From Acestrorhynchus altus (lineage: Eukaryota; Chordata; Actinopteri; Characiformes; Acestrorhynchidae), in NCBI GenBank assembly GCA_034509495.1, contig CM067503.1, forward strand, positions 25,336,316 through 25,400,315: 64,000 nucleotides of DNA, in the 5' to 3' direction. Below the pieces are notes generated by a model. It was not told the origin of the DNA and searched no databases. It was given only the letters and a program-made list of their open reading frames with translations. Both the position numbers and the translations under genes were made by a program. Positions 13,401 to 23,639 of the stretch are shown here, one piece after another (position 1 is the first letter of the stretch; every line of letters starts with the position of its first letter).

Positions 13401-14867
13401 TACCATTAGCCCTGTGTCATGCCAACAGTGAAGCATCCTGAGACCATTCAAGGGTGGGGTTGCTTCTCATTGAGGAGGAGAGAAAGTTGGGGTGGCATTT
13501 TGATACCAGTCCTTTTTCATAGCAGTGGTGTTCTTCCAACAATCCAGGAGCAATTTGGAGTTGAACAATTTTTCCAGCATGATGGTCATCACTTTTTCAT
13601 TGTTAAACAGTGCTCCAAGTGGCTCGGTGAACAAAACATTGAAATGTTTGGTCAATGGCCAGGAAACCCCCCAGATCTCAATTCCTTTGAGAACCTGTGG
13701 TCAATCCTCAAAAAGAGCATGGACAAACAAAAACACAGAAGCATCGAAACTGTTTAGGCAAGAATGGGTTGCCATCACTTGAGATTTTACCCAGAAGCTG
13801 ATATCTTGCATGCCAAGGTGAATTACAGAAGTCTTTGCTTAAACTTGGTGTATTTGCCAGTGAAAAGTTAAAACGAATGGAATGCTTATAAATGTACTTG
13901 ATTATACCAAATAAACGTCTGACAAAATGTTCTAAGAAACTGAGGAAGCATTTATTACAGTCAGTCTCTAAATATCAAGCACCTCCCTTTTTTCTCTACT
14001 AGAGCTAGCTCCACAAGTCCCAGCAGCCAATCAAGTAAGATGAATAGCATGCTGTATCCCAAACAGTTCCAGTCTGGATCACAAGGCATGCGCATCCCAC
14101 AACATTTCCCTGGACAATTTAACCCTCAGGTAAGCCATTAACTCCATACACCAATGCCCGCTCATTTTCCTGTTCTTTTATCATTTCTAAAATAAATTCT
14201 TTTGGGTTTCCTCTCCTGTCCTCAATCTCATACAGATGCTGTCCCAGCCAAACATGGTGTCTCCACTGGTACGTCCCCCTCATGCTAACTCCTTTCCTGG
14301 AGGAGTGCAACGTACCCCTATGGGTCCCCCAATGTCTCCCAACCTGACTGCTGGCCTTATGCCTCACCCCAGACCACAGCACCCACCTCGTGGCCCTCCT
14401 GTACCGCCTCTTGCAACTCGTGGCACACAGGCCGCACTGAAGGCTGAACAGGACCTTAAGGTAAGTCATGCTTATTTATATCTAATATTGTCCATTGTTG
14501 TAATATTTCTAAGCAGTAAGCAAAAGGAGACATCTTTATTATAATATCTGTAAATCTTGTTTTGACTGTAGATTGTTTCTGTTCATGAAATTGTTTTGCT
14601 CTCTTGTAGGCAAAACAAAGAGCAGAGGTACTACAGTCCACTCACAAGTTCTTTTCTGAGCAGCAGCAGCAACAGCTAAAGGCTTCAGCCTCTAAAGCAA
14701 CTCGAATGGAAAGTTCAGGCAAGCCTATTGACAGCATTGCTCCAAACCACCAGGGGGCCCCATCTGACCGCATTGAACCTGACAAACCCACACCGCTCGC
14801 TACAGCCAAGCCTATCCGGACCGGCCCCATTAAGCCCCAAGCCATCAAACCAGAGGAGAGCAAGTAA
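536..14867 (+). CDS. prrc2c: PRRC2C (proline-rich coiled-coil 2C, BAT2-like), 3' 25 coding exons
   Basis: Exons: 536-719, 881-1490, 1641-1813, 2313-2607, 2809-3019, 3346-5787, 6681-6841, 6958-7112, 7291-7696, 7941-8026, 8169-8363, 8560-8808, 8924-9016, 9185-9286, 9510-9696, 9883-10080, 10268-10389, 10536-10678, 10930-11164, 11290-11397, 11541-11735, 12664-12761, 14003-14129, 14236-14460, 14610-14867 (stop TAA). All joins keep frame and use GT-AG sites; the 3019 donor (gttgga) is the weakest. The product is about 2,418 residues of low-complexity S/P/Q/R-rich protein. Family hallmarks are visible: EWETASESSDFNERR, SQFDLNNYASVVIIDDHPEV, DDGFTEVVSRKQQKRLQDEE, LGPISPPQPPSVSAWNKPLT, AGPIKSQK, ESARKAWENSP and a C-terminus in RTGPIKPQAIK. 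Known for the mammalian family: a cytoplasmic, ribosome/eIF-associated and stress-granule protein reported to help scanning ribosomes bypass upstream ORFs. The N-terminal BAT2_N domain lies left of the window. PRRC2A and PRRC2B are the alternatives; the match is closest to 2C and the myoc/vamp4 neighbours support it. Confidence 0.95.
1814..2312. other. prrc2c intron with fold-back-type repeat remnant
   Basis: Intron upstream of the polyQ exon. Bases about 1930-2120 contain ggttgcttgagcaggaccct and similar text, resembling the common fish fold-back repeats that carry a 'cctggtcctggagg' core. No coding sequence is seen. Confidence 0.4.
2337..2411 (+). repeat. prrc2c: polyglutamine-coding CAA/CAG repeat in prrc2c
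   Basis: 25 consecutive Gln codons, mixed CAA and CAG with long CAA runs. CAA interruptions normally stabilise such tracts at the DNA level. The antisense reads as polyvaline, which is a shadow. Confidence 0.95.
3346..5787 (+). CDS. prrc2c: prrc2c giant internal exon (2442 nt)
   Basis: A single 2.4-kb exon encodes about 814 residues. From N to C it shows a serine-rich region, a K/E/R-rich charged stretch (about 3945-4360), an RG/RGG-like box (about 4380-4480: GRGRGEYYSRGRSYRGSYSG), an acidic/basic RS-like patch SESSDFEVLPKRRRRRGSD, a second RGG segment near 4855-4900, a P/A/T-rich linker, then EEWETASESSDFNERR. RGG boxes fit RNA binding and condensate association. The donor is the GT at 5788-5789: it ends the exon in phase 2 and joins cleanly to 6681 (reading GAAAQSADA). 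The alternative GT at 5792 would break the frame. Reading on past the donor gives a spurious in-frame tail that is intronic. Confidence 0.93.
5909..6264. mobile_element. MITE in prrc2c intron
   Basis: About 356 bp with imperfect terminal inverted repeats: ggctgggcaata at the left (about 5909-5920) and tattgcccagtcc at the right, which reverse-complements to ggactgggcaata. The interior is AT-rich with repeated TATA/ATAT steps and no ORF. A related end, attgcccagccc, occurs at about 46567. This looks like a non-autonomous DNA transposon. Confidence 0.6.
6681..8808 (+). CDS. prrc2c: prrc2c exons 7-12 of the window (most conserved block)
   Basis: Exons 6681-6841, 6958-7112, 7291-7696, 7941-8026, 8169-8363 and 8560-8808. 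The junction 6841/6958 reads NNYAS-VVIIDDHPEV and is the strongest PRRC2 signature here. 7291-7696 holds PPRFAKK followed by a second polyglutamine run of 10 (7369-7398) and a Q/P/A-rich linker, then LGTELWDNKVA. 8169-8363 contains SIQFGAP and EPKEQRQKQPRAGPIKSQK. 8560-8808 contains YKPGPIGKERSLKNRKAK. This linker looks much shorter than the alanine/proline-rich region I recall for the mammalian protein. Confidence 0.93.
7369..7398 (+). repeat. prrc2c: second polyglutamine-coding CAG/CAA repeat in prrc2c
   Basis: Ten Gln codons (mostly CAG) directly after PPRFAKK in exon 7291-7696. Confidence 0.9.
8924..11735 (+). CDS. prrc2c: prrc2c exons 13-21 of the window (Q/S/P-rich C-terminal region)
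   Basis: Exons 8924-9016, 9185-9286, 9510-9696, 9883-10080, 10268-10389, 10536-10678, 10930-11164, 11290-11397 and 11541-11735. Recognisable segments are ESVTDYTTPSSSLADTV, MESARKAWENSP, SDPPNICKVKPQQLQ, QQIPIPIYAPIQGQ and LAFQQTSNTQHIPILFEPQL. The 10536 acceptor (tttag) lies only 15 bases downstream of another AG (10520); the downstream one keeps the frame. Many of these exons are symmetric (phase 0-0), so cassette skipping would preserve frame. Confidence 0.92.
10433..10479. repeat. (ATT)n microsatellite in prrc2c intron
   Basis: About 15 ATT units between the exons ending at 10389 and starting at 10536. Confidence 0.95.
11736..12663. other. prrc2c intron, no recognisable element
   Basis: A 928-base intron. 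It holds poly-T runs near 12568-12600 that may serve as an extended polypyrimidine tract. No coding sequence is supported. Confidence 0.6.
12664..14867 (+). CDS. prrc2c: prrc2c last four coding exons
   Basis: Exons 12664-12761, 14003-14129, 14236-14460 and 14610-14867. They read MCEMDLKLFGSGMEVKPGTP, then RASSTSPSSQSSKMNSMLYP, then MLSQPNMVSPLVRPPHANSF, then AKQRAEVLQSTHKFFSEQQQ and end in RTGPIKPQAIKPEESK-stop. The intron 12762-14002 carries a broken Tc1-like transposon. The stop TAA is at 14865-14867. Confidence 0.93.
12867..13950 (+). mobile_element. degenerate Tc1-like transposon in prrc2c intron
   Basis: A broken transposase in shifting frames. Recognisable pieces include the N-terminal helix-turn-helix text (FIKNFNESGSFAVKKASGCPR at about 13012-13073, first and last residues approximate) and C-terminal catalytic-region text with PPDLNSFENLWSILKK at about 13670-13717. 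The left end carries tacagtcg. The same family is present at 43769-45002, with long runs of shared sequence (for example actgtcctc... is replaced there by a deletion). Sense orientation matches the host gene. Frameshifts and stops show it is inactive. Confidence 0.8.
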
Positions 14868-16630
14868 AGTTGCCCACATTGAACAAGACAGATGGATGGA
14901 GTGACTTGATGGGGAAGATCTGCTAGAGCATATGCAGACCTGCTGGAGAGTAGGAAGAGTGGATTTGGGTAAGAAGGATGGGGGATCCAGGATGAACAAA
15001 AGCATGATTTACTGTGGTACTGGGTGTGCAATGCGTTTACCATGCCCTCATCCTGCTCCACTCCTGTCCACACCCCTCCATCAGCTCTTGTCCTCTCTGT
15101 GAGGGAGGGATGATTAACATGTTGGCACCTCTAGTGTAGGTGGTTTTTGTTATTTTAGTTTGTTTTCTGTATTACTTTTTTTTTTTTTTAAACACAAATG
15201 AAAGACAGAAAATCAGTGACTGTACCTCCATAGTGTACAGTAAGATATAGAGCAAAGAGCAACAGGAAGGTTAAATTTGCTGCTGAATGTGCAGATTTTA
15301 TTTTACTATGAATAATTTTCCTTTTTCCTCTCACCCCTCTCTCCTCCAGCAGAATTGCGAGTGTCTGGGAGGGAGCATTATTTCTGTTGAAGTTTTGTCT
15401 CCTTTTTGTTCTGTGGGGTTCAGGAGCAAATCTTTATTTTAAAGATGCTCTGACACCTCTGAATTGTTGAAATTTTGCAGTCTCTGAGGAAGAGTCATGA
15501 AAAATTTCACACCCACGTCACTAATTTGTGCACATTACACATCTGTGCATGGCCACTGCTCACTTTCTCTCTTGCAGTTTTGACATTTCTCCTGACAAAG
15601 TTGGTATGCCAAAACGAGGACGGTTTTAAATCACAAATGTTCCTTCTTTTGCGTTTTTGATTTTCCCCAAGACAAATATGCGGTTAAAGCCACTGATTTG
15701 ATTGATTGATTATTGATGGATTTGAAGATTGATTCATTGATTGCAGTCTCCACTGTGAGCCTTTTGTTCCTGCCTTCTACTCTGTAGTTTTTCAGGTTGT
15801 GAGGGATGTTAGTGGGAGCATGTGTGTATGAAAACTCTTCTTGAATTTTTAGCCAAAGGTTAGACATTGAAAGAAGGCAGAGTTCATCCTATGTAGACTA
15901 CAGATGTTTGACAGACAACAGCGCAAACACATCTGCTTGGTCTGCCAGTAGTTATAATGTTACAGGTTTTTTTTTTTTTGTTTGTTTGTTTTTGTTTTTT
16001 CCCCCCTTTAATAGTTTACTTCAGAGCAGTCCTATGATTGACTACTATTAACTCAAGACCTTCCCTTCCACTTACCTGCAAGTACAAGTGGAGGAGTTCC
16101 AGTTGCTTCACTTTCTCTCCCAACCATGCTGATGTCAATGCTGTAGGACTCTCTGACAGCCAATTACAGTACAGGGAGGTCAGGAATGGTCTAGGTTGGG
16201 CTGAGCAACAGTGTTTGATTTTAATAGAATATAGCTGTAAGATTTAAACAAAGATGGAAATTCATGACGTAAGCCAGCCTCAACCTCTAGAGAAGAGCAG
16301 AAAAAGATAAATAAAAATTGATCTGTATTTCAGAAGCAAAAAGTACTTATTTTCTGTTGTGATGACCACAGGCCTCAATCAGCTTGGCCTTTACCCTCTC
16401 TAGTCCATTCCTCTCAGGTTGCTATGTTTTCAGTGTGGCCCACCCAAACGAGAAACTAACAGGAGAGGAAGGAATGGAGAGAGGAATGATTTATTTCCTC
16501 GTTTTTGTTTATTTTTTTTGTTTTACTTGTACAGGGGTTAAATCGCTGTAATAAAATATGTAAGGTCTTATTTACATTCTCTTGGTTTGGTTACAGAAAC
16601 TAATAAAATAATATGCTGTTAAAAATGAAC
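14868..16630 (+). other. prrc2c: prrc2c 3'UTR
   Basis: Non-coding sequence after the stop, with long T runs and gtttgtttg motifs. AATAAA signals lie at 16550-16555 and 16602-16607; the 3' end is inferred to be shortly after one of them. No other gene is seen in this stretch. Confidence 0.7.
16550..16607 (+). terminator. prrc2c: candidate prrc2c polyadenylation signals
   Basis: Two AATAAA hexamers (16550-16555, 16602-16607) at the distal end of the 3'UTR. Confidence 0.55.
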
Positions 16631-16749
16631 CAATGTTTTTTTTGTTTTTTGTTTGTTTGTTTGTTTGATAAGTGATGTGAAGGTGCTTATTTGTGAGTAA
16701 CATATGGAAATTAGCAAGAAAATGGCCAATCCATTGGTATAAAAAAATC

Positions 16750-17619
16750 TTTATTTTTTATGAATTTACATTTGAATATAACTTACTGTTTCTAAGGAAT
16801 AACCATAAACTCAGTACCATGCTTTGTTAGCAGAGCAGAGATTTCTAAATGCATGTAGAATTAAATGTAAAGAAGTACAGAAGTACAGGGACTGTGTCCC
16901 ACTGTTCAGTCTTGAAAGTGATGTACTGTAGTTTAATACTGATATACTGATATTGTCCTCAAACCTCTTTTCAGTGCTAGACACACAATGCACAAGATGT
17001 GGCGTATAAGCAAAGGTAGAAAAATAATTTCTCTAACACATTAAGTGGGCCATGCCACTGCAAAAAAACCCAAAAACAAATAAACACTCCCACCAATCTC
17101 CCATTTAAGCAAAATGGCTCTTGGAAGAGACCCTGCATGATAAATGCCTTTATCACAAACAAATTTGTCCATTTTGAAACATAAAGTTAAAGGTAATAAA
17201 ATAGAAGTTATGACTGTGTAATACCCCAAAGAGATTTTGAAAGACCAGAGCAGCTTTTAATGCCTGCGTTTCTGCAGGTAACAGGAACCAAATCTGGTAT
17301 GTGTTTTGTATCTTGACTAGATGAAGAGATTAGCCTGAGATTTCCATCATTCTTATTCTTCTCGAGTTTAACTTCCTATATTTTACATTCTCCATGATTG
17401 AGTTTAACTTCATGTTGGATGGGGGAAACAATTATTTGACTTCCCTGGCATCTCTGTATTTGTACGTTTACAAAATTCTGTTCTAAGGTAGAATTTTTAC
17501 ATCCACAATCGCTTTAAACTGTAGGTTTATGAACAATTGCAAAGCCAGCAAGATGTTTTTGAAGTCTACCACCTGTTAACCCCTTTATAACGGCTCTCGG
17601 ACCTTCACTGCGTAATGCT
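16750..17619 (-). other. myoc: myoc 3'UTR with candidate poly(A) signal
   Basis: Sequence downstream of the myoc stop on the - strand. An AATAAA on the - strand lies at 16750-16755 (tttatt on +), giving a 3'UTR of about 0.87 kb if used. No repeats or other genes are evident. Confidence 0.55.
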
Positions 17620-18407
17620 TCACTGTTGCTTGCCAAGTCGCACGTCATACGACACAATGTGGTAGTTGTCCCAGGCAAAGAGCTTTCTCTGAACTGGGTT
17701 GTAGTCAATCATGCTGTTGTACCGGTGCCGGTTCTTGAACGGCACAGAGATGGCCTTGCTCTGACTGGTGGCTGTGTCAAAGCTATAGTTGACTGTGGTG
17801 TTGAGAGAGGTGTAGCTGGCCACTGTGTACAACCTCCCGCAGATCATGAAGGCATTGGCCACTGTGGTCTTGCGGATGTTGGTCTCCCAGCTCCTCTTCA
17901 CCTCCAGACTGTGGGGGTCCAACTGTGAGATCACAATGGCACCCTTGGCCTTGTTGGTGCTGTAGATGACCCACAGCCCCTCCTCATCCACGGCGAAATC
18001 AATGTCTGTGTAGCCACCCCAGGAATAGGGAAACTGGCCATGGAAGCCAGCATGGGGCAGGTCCCGACGAGCAGCCACACTCTCTGAGGCTAGGTCATAG
18101 CGTATGAGAGTGCGGCTGCGGCGCCGCTGGTAGTAGAGTGAGCCGCGGTACATTGTGGCCCCTGTGCTCTCTACAGCCTCAGGTAAAAGCAGAACCTTGG
18201 TGGGGAAGCCGCGGGACAGCTGTTCCATGTCTTCATAGCCAAAGAGCTGCCGGACATCAGAGCCTACTGTGTCAATGCGCCACACCATTCCTGGGCTGTA
18301 TGGTGCCACAGGCTCTGGGTCCTGCATCCACACGCCGTACTTACCGGCAATGCTGTCTGCCTTACGGTGGGACATTGGCTCTCCCACTGCCAGGAGCTCA
18401 CCACAAC
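17620..18407 (-). CDS. myoc: myoc exon 3 (olfactomedin domain)
   Basis: 788 bases encoding the whole olfactomedin beta-propeller, from CGELLAVGEP to YDVRLGKQQ-stop (stop at 17622-17620). Conserved text: KYGVWMQDPEP, WRIDTVGSDVRQLF, YHGQFPYSWGGYTDID-like (here FHGQFPYSWGGYTDID), GLWVIYSTNKAKGAIV, WETNIRK, VANAFMICG and MIDYNP. No frameshift is seen. Confidence 0.97.
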
Positions 18408-21289
18408 CTAGAAGAGAAATCCAAGTCAGATGAGAGTGAGGAAATGGACCAAGGATGGAGAAAATAAGTTGGAAGGTGGACAAAGCAGAGAGGTGTAAAG
18501 ATTAGGATCCTCAAGTTCCACACTTTATTTCCGAGGTACGTCACAGTCGTTACTGAAGGCTTAGAAGAACGTGGTGAGGATGCACGTCAAGTGAGAGTCT
18601 CAATTCCAGCCCAGTGTTAGTATTCATTCAGCGACATTACCCTTCATTAATCCACTGTCTAGAAAGTTCAGTACCTTCTGTAAAGTGTAGGAATCTAATG
18701 CTTCTGGACACAAGGTCGACACTGAATTGAGAGAGTACTGGACATTCACTAAAGCGATGTCAGGTCATCCTCACATTCTTGCTAGTGCAAGTGATCAGGG
18801 GTATACTGACCCTTTCCTAAAATACTCTGAAACAGAGATGAGGGGCAGCTAAGGGGGCAAGCTCATGGCTGAAATGCTTGGGCAGGACTTGACGGGGGAA
18901 AATCCCAAAGTTAACTGTTTGTTTTGCAACATGGTCTTATCAAATGATCCTTGTTGCTTTTTTTTTAGCTCATACTAAAGATACCCCAGTCCTTTTATAA
19001 GCTGGGCTGTTTAAGGCCCATGTACGCTGGAAGAAAAAAATAGCTGTATTTGTTCTTGTGCTGTCAGCAGACACGGAGACAGACTGATGGGTGGCATATT
19101 GGCTTGTGGAGTAAATGAGATGAACTGATATAGGCCAATGAAACCAAAGGGCTAAATATATTTGTTTGTTCTTGCTCAGATTCTCAGATTTTCCTTTCAC
19201 CTGTATTATCTCCAGTATCCTCTGGGCTGGGGGCAGGGACCTCGGCCACTTCAGCCTTTAGCTCCTGGTATCCTGGATTACCATAGTGCCAAGATGGGTC
19301 TATGAGAGAGACAACAGTGTAAAACAAAGATCAGTAGAAGTTCAACATCTAAAAAAGACAGGTGAGTAGATGCAGAGTGAACCATCAATGGGAAATGTAA
19401 GATGTTGAGCTCAGGTCCAGCAGTTTCTTCCAGACTCAACCTTTTCACGTTTTTCTTCTGTGTGCTGAGCAAAAAGAGGATGTTCACGCCACACATGCAG
19501 CCACTTTGTACAAACCTGATGGTCACACGCATTTCACCCTTTAATTACCCAGGACTCCCCAATAATCCCCAAATTGCCTCATTTTAACTCTAAAAGGGTT
19601 AATTAATTAATTGCACCATGTTATGTAATATTCTACAGCACAGCACTGCATTCCCAAATCACCATCACTTTATTTTTCCTAATCTTTTAACCAGAAAATC
19701 CTGTTCTTTTCGTCACACTACCGAAGCAGAATGTACAGCCCAAATACTATTGAGTCATGCCCTGATCACTTTCCAGTCTGTTCACTTCATATTAAACACA
19801 ATGGAGTGAATAGTGAGGATTGAGTCAATCATTCCGGGTGTAGTATATGTATGGGACAGCTCGGGTGCTTGTCTGCTTGTGTTTTGGAATTCACCTCTAA
19901 GGCTGCTTGTGTCTCTTTGTGTCCTGCCTGGTCTGGACACCAGATGAGCGGATGCACGGCCTAAATAGCAGAAAGGAAGTTACATTTCCAAATGGAAAGA
20001 AGTTACAATTGATACCAACTGATTTTTCCTCATCAGTCACATGCAGCTTGTGACAGTAGACTGTTACAGATGGTAAGACTGCAATACCCAGCCTCCCGTA
20101 TGTGTGGGAGTGTCTAACTATACGTATCCTGGAATTACGTAGAGCCCATTGAGGTGGTAAGAGAGGCAAGTAGAGTTTAAGGACACAAAGTAAATGAGGA
20201 CTGGAAGAGGTGTCAATCATTCACTCATTAATGAGTTTACACATGGAAAACAAACTTTCCTTGTTTCTCCATTGGTCCATTCAAAACTACAGGGTCCCAA
20301 TGTGTTTTATCATCCCTAGAGGTGGGAGTGTCTGTAAATCCTGGAGCAAATTTGGACCTGAATTTCCCACCTCTAACCGAATAGGCTGAGAGTAGCACAG
20401 GAATGAACCTCAATGCTTGATTCACTTCAACACAAGCGTAGTTTGGTTGTAGCAGAAGGTGACCCTATATTGAACTGAGAAGAAGCAACCAGGACTTCAG
20501 CCAAGTGCAACCTTAAATGAAACCAATTAGGTTGCTTACGCACTCCTGTGGGGTGGCACATGTCAGAGCAGCCATTTTCACAGGGACACACAAATGCATA
20601 TAGTGTTTGAGGTCTGTTTGTCTGCTTGAGCCACAGTTTGCTTGATGGATATCAAAGGTGACCAAGCAGAACCTAAAGAACTTCTCAGACTTGAGACTAA
20701 TTTTACACGAACAGGACTGTTTACAGCTGACTGACTCTGTGCTCAGGCCAACTGGCACAATGTCGGTGTGCAGCCTTTGCTCTCCTGTCTCCCGTAATGA
20801 GCACAAACAAGTCAAACTGAGCTTTATTGAGTGGGAATAAGTCAGATCTTTTTCCCTGCTGATTCAAATTTGGAGGAATTGTTCGACAAAAGAACGTCTG
20901 TTGTGCATACAAACAGCTGTAAAGACTAAATGGTTATGACTTGGTGTTTGTGCAGTATGGTTATGTAAACACTGCAAAGGCATTTATTTTCCAGGTTTGA
21001 GCCCAAAGGTAATTTCCTGGCTTCACAGCACACAAGACCCTTGTTTTGCACCACCGGACATCAGTCAATCCTCAATTGGGAAGCCAGGAAATCCAGCAAA
21101 AACAAGGTATGGGGGTCCTGTTTGTGTTATTTTTGCTGCAAGTGTCTTGCTGGTTCTGAAGGAAAAGTGTCTTTCTGCCGTCTGTGATGAGGATCTCCAC
21201 AGTCCGCTGCATCTCTCCTCCCTCTGGTTTCACCCCATTCCCATTTTAGACCCGGTTCAACCATGCACCATAATCTGTTTTCCACATGG

Positions 21290-21343
<54 letters not shown>

Positions 21344-23232
21344 ATGGACCACAGCACTCGGACCACAGGTGTAAACGTGAGGAGCTGAACATATGTGGAA
21401 AGGGGACATGAGGAGGAGCACAGGAAAATGAAAGCGAGAGAAACCACTGAAGTCCTTAATGGGAACCGGGCAGGATTTAGTACAGAGGGCTGTCGGCTGG
21501 ATTCCACATCTTTCCCAGGTTGATAGCCATAAATTTCACCACTCTGGGTGCAGGCCAGGACATGCCTAAATAGGGGGAGGGTGGATAAACTTTACTGACC
21601 TTTTTGATTGAGAATGTTAAACCCAGATACAGGCAAGCTGGTCAAAGACCTGCTGGTCTAAGCCCTGGAACACCATAGGATTGCATTAGAGAGTTCAGTG
21701 TGTTATTACACATATATAACACTCATATTACTGGATTTAAATCTCTCACAGAGGCATCCCGCATCCCACACACAGGTTGATCATAAACATTAAACTCAGT
21801 ATTCCATCACTCCTTCCCAGCACACTGTTACTATTAGGCAGATAGTCAGTGGATTGAGTTTCATCTTTGAAGCTGTCCCGTCCATGCTGCTCCCCACTCT
21901 ATGACAAGGGGACCGGCCTCTACGTGGGATTATTGCTACCAGTCAAGTATGACTGTGCGGGTACCAGTAATCTCAGGGGTACATTACTCACTAATACCAG
22001 GAGTGAGCAAACTGGAATGCTGTTACTCAGGACTGGAATGCATACGTATATGGGGACACGTCTCAGTCTGTCTCAGTCTGTTTTTTTCTGCTTGACAGGC
22101 TGTTTTATGGGTTTTGTCAGTCAGACAGTTTGATTTTGTGTAAAGCAAAAGAAATCCTTCTTGAAACCATACCTCTACTTCTGGGCTATTTCCCTGCTCA
22201 AAACATTCCTACTAAACTTGGCAACAGGTGAGTTGAATCAGATGTGACTGAGCAGGAAAAGCACAACCTGTGAATGACCAGGATCAGGATTGCTTACCCC
22301 TGCTCCCTATTTGGAGCTCTGACTTCAATTCTCAACCAGACCCAAAATTACAGTCAGAAACACTTTACTTACCTCAACTCCCACTTTCCCAACCTACCCA
22401 TCAAGAATACTGAACACCTGGTACAGGTGTACCAGGAGGTAAAGTAAAAATGTGGGGACCAGGTTGGAGGTCCATTTTTGTCTTTCCCTTCTCTAAATCA
22501 ACCCAGGAAGGAGAAGTTAATGAGATGATCAGTTACATCAATTACAACGTGAGTTCTCAACCCCAGAAGCTTTACAATTTCATAAATTCTTTGCCCCAGC
22601 ACATCTCAATCAACTCCCTGGCTATTTTACAATATCTTAATGAGTTGCTTCTTGATATTTTTGGACCAAGTGATGTGCAGGAAAGTGGGTTCTAAAGATT
22701 GCAGTTGAGTACCACTGTGCTAGAACAGAGAAAATCAGACCAACAAAAACAGAGATGGATGGCACTTACCACCTCCAGGCCTGAGGCTGCTGTCATGCTG
22801 TGGCACACTGGGAGGAGGTGCCTGTGGGCAGGGTCTGCTTCTTAACCTATCTGCCTCCCTCTGGAGCTCTGCCACTCTCTTTTGGAGCTCGTCCACTTGC
22901 TTGGCCAGTCTGTCCTTCTCTTGCTGCAACCGAGTCTTCTCCCGCATGGCCTGACTGTAGGCTTCCTGGTGTCCGGTCCCAGTCCCAGTCCCTGGTACCT
23001 CCCCTCCAGCCAGACGGGCTACCAGCACCTCTAGGAGTCCCAATCGAGATTTCAGAGCTTCCATCTCCAGCCCAGTGCCTGCTGATGGGCAGCTGGCTTC
23101 CTTTGGGCTGTCCACAGTAAAGCTGTACTGGCAGCGGCCACTGCGGTCATTCCCCTTCCAGAAGCTGGCTGTGCCCTGAGCCTGGGCACTTAGAAGAAGG
23201 CTGGAGATCAAAACTACAGCCAGGGACCACAT
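17620..23232 (-). CDS. myoc: Myocilin, complete 3-exon gene
   Basis: CDS on the - strand: exon 1 23232-22770, exon 2 19299-19201, exon 3 18407-17620; 449 residues. Myocilin is a secreted olfactomedin glycoprotein of the extracellular matrix, linked in humans to glaucoma. Visible: signal peptide 1-18 (MWSLAVVLISSLLLSAQA), the Cys pair C34/C48 spaced as in mammals, and a leucine zipper with L102, L109, L116, L123 and L130 exactly seven apart. The linker ends GDNTG and the olfactomedin domain runs from about 188 to 449. In that domain C189 and C377 have the spacing of the family disulfide (human C245/C433), and D324, N372 and D422 fall at the positions of the human calcium ligands D380, N428 and D478. 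NTT (390) and NYS (394) are possible N-glycosylation sites. Exon phases 1/1 agree with the human gene. An upstream in-frame Met at 23301 was not chosen because it would bury the signal peptide. Confidence 0.97.
18408..19200 (-). other. myoc intron 2
   Basis: About 0.8 kb, with no repeat or coding element recognised. Confidence 0.7.
19201..19299 (-). CDS. myoc: myoc exon 2 (99 nt linker)
   Basis: Acceptor ctcatag|acc and donor acag|gtgaaa on the - strand. Encodes DPSWHYGNPGYQELKAEV and a short acidic linker ending DTGDNTG, which joins to CGELL of exon 3. The YQELKAEV and GDNTG text aligns with the QELKSEL...GDTG part of the mammalian linker. It is shorter than the 126-nt exon 2 I recall for human. 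Confidence 0.93.
19300..22769 (-). other. myoc intron 1
   Basis: About 3.5 kb. It holds a (TG)n microsatellite at about 21295-21341 and, at about 22170-22310, a fragment with the text cctgctcaaaac...gagcaggaaaag that resembles fish fold-back repeats. Open frames here are short and carry no known domain. Confidence 0.6.
21295..21341. repeat. (TG)n microsatellite
   Basis: About 23 uninterrupted TG dinucleotides in myoc intron 1. Confidence 0.97.
22770..23232 (-). CDS. myoc: myoc exon 1 (signal peptide, leucine zipper)
   Basis: 463 coding bases, residues 1-154 plus one base. The donor is G|GTAAGT at 22769-22764. It carries the signal peptide, a G/T-rich linker (PGTGTGTGH) and the coiled coil with five heptad leucines. 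Confidence 0.96.
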
Positions 23233-23451
23233 GTTCAAGTAGATCAGAGATGACTGAAGGACACAAAGGGATGGTTCTCCCTTCCTTTGCTTTTCTACCA
23301 CAAGGATGCTCCCTCAGCTGATTTCACACCACTGATTCTTGCGTCTGATCTTGCCCTGTGCAGCAGCGTCACTAATCTGTTCCTTCCTCTACCCCTCCAA
23401 GTGAAATGAGAGACAGAAGGATGAAAGACTGACTTAGTCTCTGCTTAGTGC

Positions 23452-23633
23452 CTTTTATCTCTCTCACTGGTTCCTCCTGCCCTTGCTTTTCCCAGTTGAG
23501 TTTGCAAAAGCCAGTGTCAGGTCTGCGCAGACGCTGGGTTTTGGGGTGATTGATAGTTCTTTGGGATCCCAGTGTTGTCAGGTCTGGAGACAGTTCCTCT
23601 GAGCTTGGGGACCCCAGGCTTGAGTTATTTATA
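23452..23633 (-). promoter_or_regulatory. myoc: candidate myoc core promoter region
   Basis: Upstream of the myoc ATG on the - strand there is a good TATA box, TATAAATA at 23633-23626, about 395 bases from the start codon, and a weaker GATAAAAGG at about 23459-23451. Either could define the start site. The human gene also has a TATA promoter as I recall, so the assignment is reasonable but unproven. Confidence 0.4.
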
Positions 23634-23639
23634 CAGTCT

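Noticed and set aside
23233..23301. Upstream in-frame Met (23301) as myocilin start
   Set aside because: It would place charged residues before the signal peptide; the Met at 23232 directly starts a canonical signal sequence.
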